A program made the position numbers and the translations under genes. Positions 6,832 through 7,840 of a stretch of 7,840 nucleotides of DNA are shown piece by piece. Origin of the DNA: an uncultured Clostridia bacterium (GTDB taxonomy: Bacteria > Bacillota > Clostridia > Christensenellales > UBA1242); assembly GCA_947628195.1 (NCBI GenBank), contig CANQZB010000042.1, forward strand, positions 1 through 7,840, read 5' to 3'. Position 1 is the stretch's first letter. Every line of letters begins with the position of its first letter. The notes under the pieces were generated by a model, which worked only from the letters and a program-made list of their open reading frames with translations, had not been told where the DNA came from and searched no databases.

Positions 6832-7561
6832 ATAAGTTTTTAATACATTCATCTAGTTTTTCTTTTGATTTTTGAAGTTTTGATGTCTTCTTTTCATCGG
6901 TTTTAGAATGCGAATGTTTAAATTTCTTTTCCTCTGATTCATTAAGTTTATCATCCAACTTTTTAGAAATGGAATCGCCGTTAAAATCATTATAAAGAAT
7001 ATCCTTTTTTAATAGTTGCAATTCTTCCAAATTGTTTGTTGCAATCATAGCATCAATCATTTCATCGCTATAATTTTTTGATCGCCTCATTGCACTCCTT
7101 ATGTAATATGCGGATTCATATGTTGGATATTTGATAATTAGTGAGTTTATTGTGTCATAATATTTTGAATCCGTTGCATAATTTATTATCCTGTATAAAT
7201 CTTCAGCGTAGTTATCATAATAAGAATCAAAATTTTCTTCTAAAATAGATATAATTTGTTCTGTAGTTAAAACATCTTTGTGATTGTTAAAATAAATATA
7301 AAGATATCTATTAGGAATTGATGAAGCTATGATGTTACTAGAAAAAACTATCTTTTTACTTTTCATAACACTGCTGAAAAAATCATAATTTACGCCGAAG
7401 ATGCCATTAATATATTTAAACAAATAAATTGCAATATCTTCACGCTCGTTAACAAGTTTTGCAAGAGAATCTTCAATTGCTTCAAAACCACCTAACTTGT
7501 AAGTATTTAAGATTTGTTTTGCAATTTTCCTTTTTTCATAAAATTCTTTAATAAAGCCCAT
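6830..7561 (-). CDS. Unrecognised 243-residue, mostly helical cytoplasmic protein
   Basis: I do not recognise this protein. It has no signal peptide, no clear membrane segment, no tryptophan and one cysteine (Cys239). The N-terminus (MGFIKEFYEKRKIAKQIL) is a basic amphipathic helix. Residues about 25-190 look like successive helices of a repeat-type (solenoid-like) protein, with a tyrosine-rich middle (YYDNYAEDLYRIINYA, then SKYYDTINS and KYPTYESAYY). The tail from about 195 is lysine- and glutamate-rich, low in complexity, with a small HSHSK patch, and is probably disordered or coiled. Expression looks genuine: a near-consensus promoter, AGGAG 7 bases before the ATG, and a strong terminator. 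It is a one-gene unit between rplS and comM, on the same strand as both. Three of its 60-base lines counted by hand have 13, 15 and 17 G+C, against 20 and 26 in two comM lines, which hints at later arrival or relaxed constraint. No function is proposed. Confidence 0.85.
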   Translation of the reverse strand: MGFIKEFYEKRKIAKQILNTYKLGGFEAIEDSLAKLVNEREDIAIYLFKYINGIFGVNYDFFSSVMKSKKIVFSSNIIASSIPNRYLYIYFNNHKDVLTTEQIISILEENFDSYYDNYAEDLYRIINYATDSKYYDTINSLIIKYPTYESAYYIRSAMRRSKNYSDEMIDAMIATNNLEELQLLKKDILYNDFNGDSISKKLDDKLNESEEKKFKHSHSKTDEKKTSKLQKSKEKLDECIKNL

Positions 7562-7568
7562 TTTACCA

Positions 7569-7609
7569 CTCCTTAGCCTTAATATAGCACCGATTTTTCA
7601 ATCTGTCAA
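7569..7609 (-). promoter_or_regulatory. Promoter and ribosome binding site of the unrecognised gene
   Basis: On the minus strand: TTGACA (7604-7609), a 17-base spacer, then TATATT (7581-7586), five of six matches to the -10 consensus. Transcription should start near base 7574, right at the AAGGAG ribosome binding site (7569-7574), 7 bases before the ATG. The leader would be only about 13 bases, leaving no room for a riboswitch or attenuator. Confidence 0.82.
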
Positions 7610-7633
7610 TACCCTTTTTAAAGAAATTTAAAG

Positions 7634-7652
7634 AAAAAAGGCATTACTGCCT
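7634..7652 (-). terminator. Rho-independent terminator of the rplS transcript
   Basis: On the minus strand AGGCA (7648-7652) pairs with TGCCT (7639-7643) across a GTAA loop (a stable GNRA-type tetraloop), followed by a run of T. The first arm begins inside the TAG stop codon of rplS. The stem is only five pairs, so some read-through into the next gene is possible. Confidence 0.7.
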
Positions 7653-7840
7653 ATCTTACTTCTTTAACTTTTGCTGCCTTACCTGAAAGATTGCGAATGT
7701 AATAAATTTTAGCACGGCGAACTTTACCTTTGCGAACAACCACAACTTTATCTATTCTTGGGCTGTTTGTAGGGAATGTTCTTTCCACGCCAACGCCAAA
7801 AGAAATGCGCCTAACTGTAAAGTTTTCTCTTACTCCAGAG
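7651..7840 (-). CDS. rplS: Ribosomal protein L19, C-terminal part only
   Basis: L19 is a 50S subunit protein at the interface with the 30S subunit. The last 62 residues are present; the gene continues past base 7840. The segment is typical L19: SGVRENFTVRRISFGVGVERTFP, then NSPRIDKV, RKGKVRRAKIYYIRNLSGKAAK and the end KEVR followed by TAG. It would usually close an rpsP-rimM-trmD-rplS operon, but those genes are outside the window. A hairpin terminator starts within the stop codon, ending the ribosomal transcript before the unrecognised gene. Confidence 0.97.
   Translation of the reverse strand, partial: SGVRENFTVRRISFGVGVERTFPTNSPRIDKVVVVRKGKVRRAKIYYIRNLSGKAAKVKEVR

Noticed and set aside
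6830..7561. Idea that the unknown gene is a phage, toxin or defence protein
   Set aside because: No catalytic motif, partner gene, integrase or repeat supports it; only composition and isolation hint at acquisition.
7562..7650. Possible small RNA or riboswitch between rplS and the unknown gene
   Set aside because: The interval is fully accounted for by the rplS terminator, a promoter and a ribosome binding site; the leader is about 13 bases.

Overview
The window looks like chromosome from a low-GC, Gram-positive-type bacterium, most likely an uncultured member of the Firmicutes (Clostridia-like). The evidence is AT-rich DNA, folate-dependent TrmFO, HslV paired with HslU next to trmFO, AGGAG-type ribosome binding sites, perfect TTGACA -35 boxes, and a Bacillus/Clostridium-type LexA box. 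Gene order follows the known Firmicutes block rplS ... comM(yifB)-dprA-topA-trmFO-hslV-hslU. TGA is a stop codon (comM ends in TGA), so the ordinary bacterial code applies. Genus and species cannot be read from the sequence.

Every gene is on the minus strand, so transcription runs from high to low coordinates. (1) 7651-7840: the 3' end of rplS (ribosomal protein L19), closed by a small hairpin terminator that overlaps its stop codon. (2) 6830-7561: an unrecognised 243-residue helical protein with its own promoter, ribosome binding site and strong terminator. It is visibly more AT-rich than its neighbours and stands where many Firmicutes carry ylqF, rnhB and yraN. (3) 6741-6829: a short control region with a LexA-like operator and a near-consensus promoter placed so that transcription should begin at the A of the comM ATG. 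(4) 1-6740: a tightly packed run comM, dprA, topA, trmFO, hslV, hslU, with gaps of 3 to 10 bases or overlaps of 4 and 14 bases and no internal terminator seen. hslU runs off the left edge.

The run combines processing of incoming single-stranded DNA (DprA loads RecA, ComM drives branch migration), relaxation of negative supercoils (TopA), tRNA m5U54 methylation (TrmFO) and an ATP-dependent protease (HslUV). The main new suggestion is that the whole run may be under SOS (LexA) control and begin with a leaderless mRNA. xerC, which usually lies between trmFO and hslV in Bacillus-type genomes, is absent here. No CRISPR array, tRNA, insertion sequence or phage gene was seen, and there is no gene-free stretch longer than about 90 bases.
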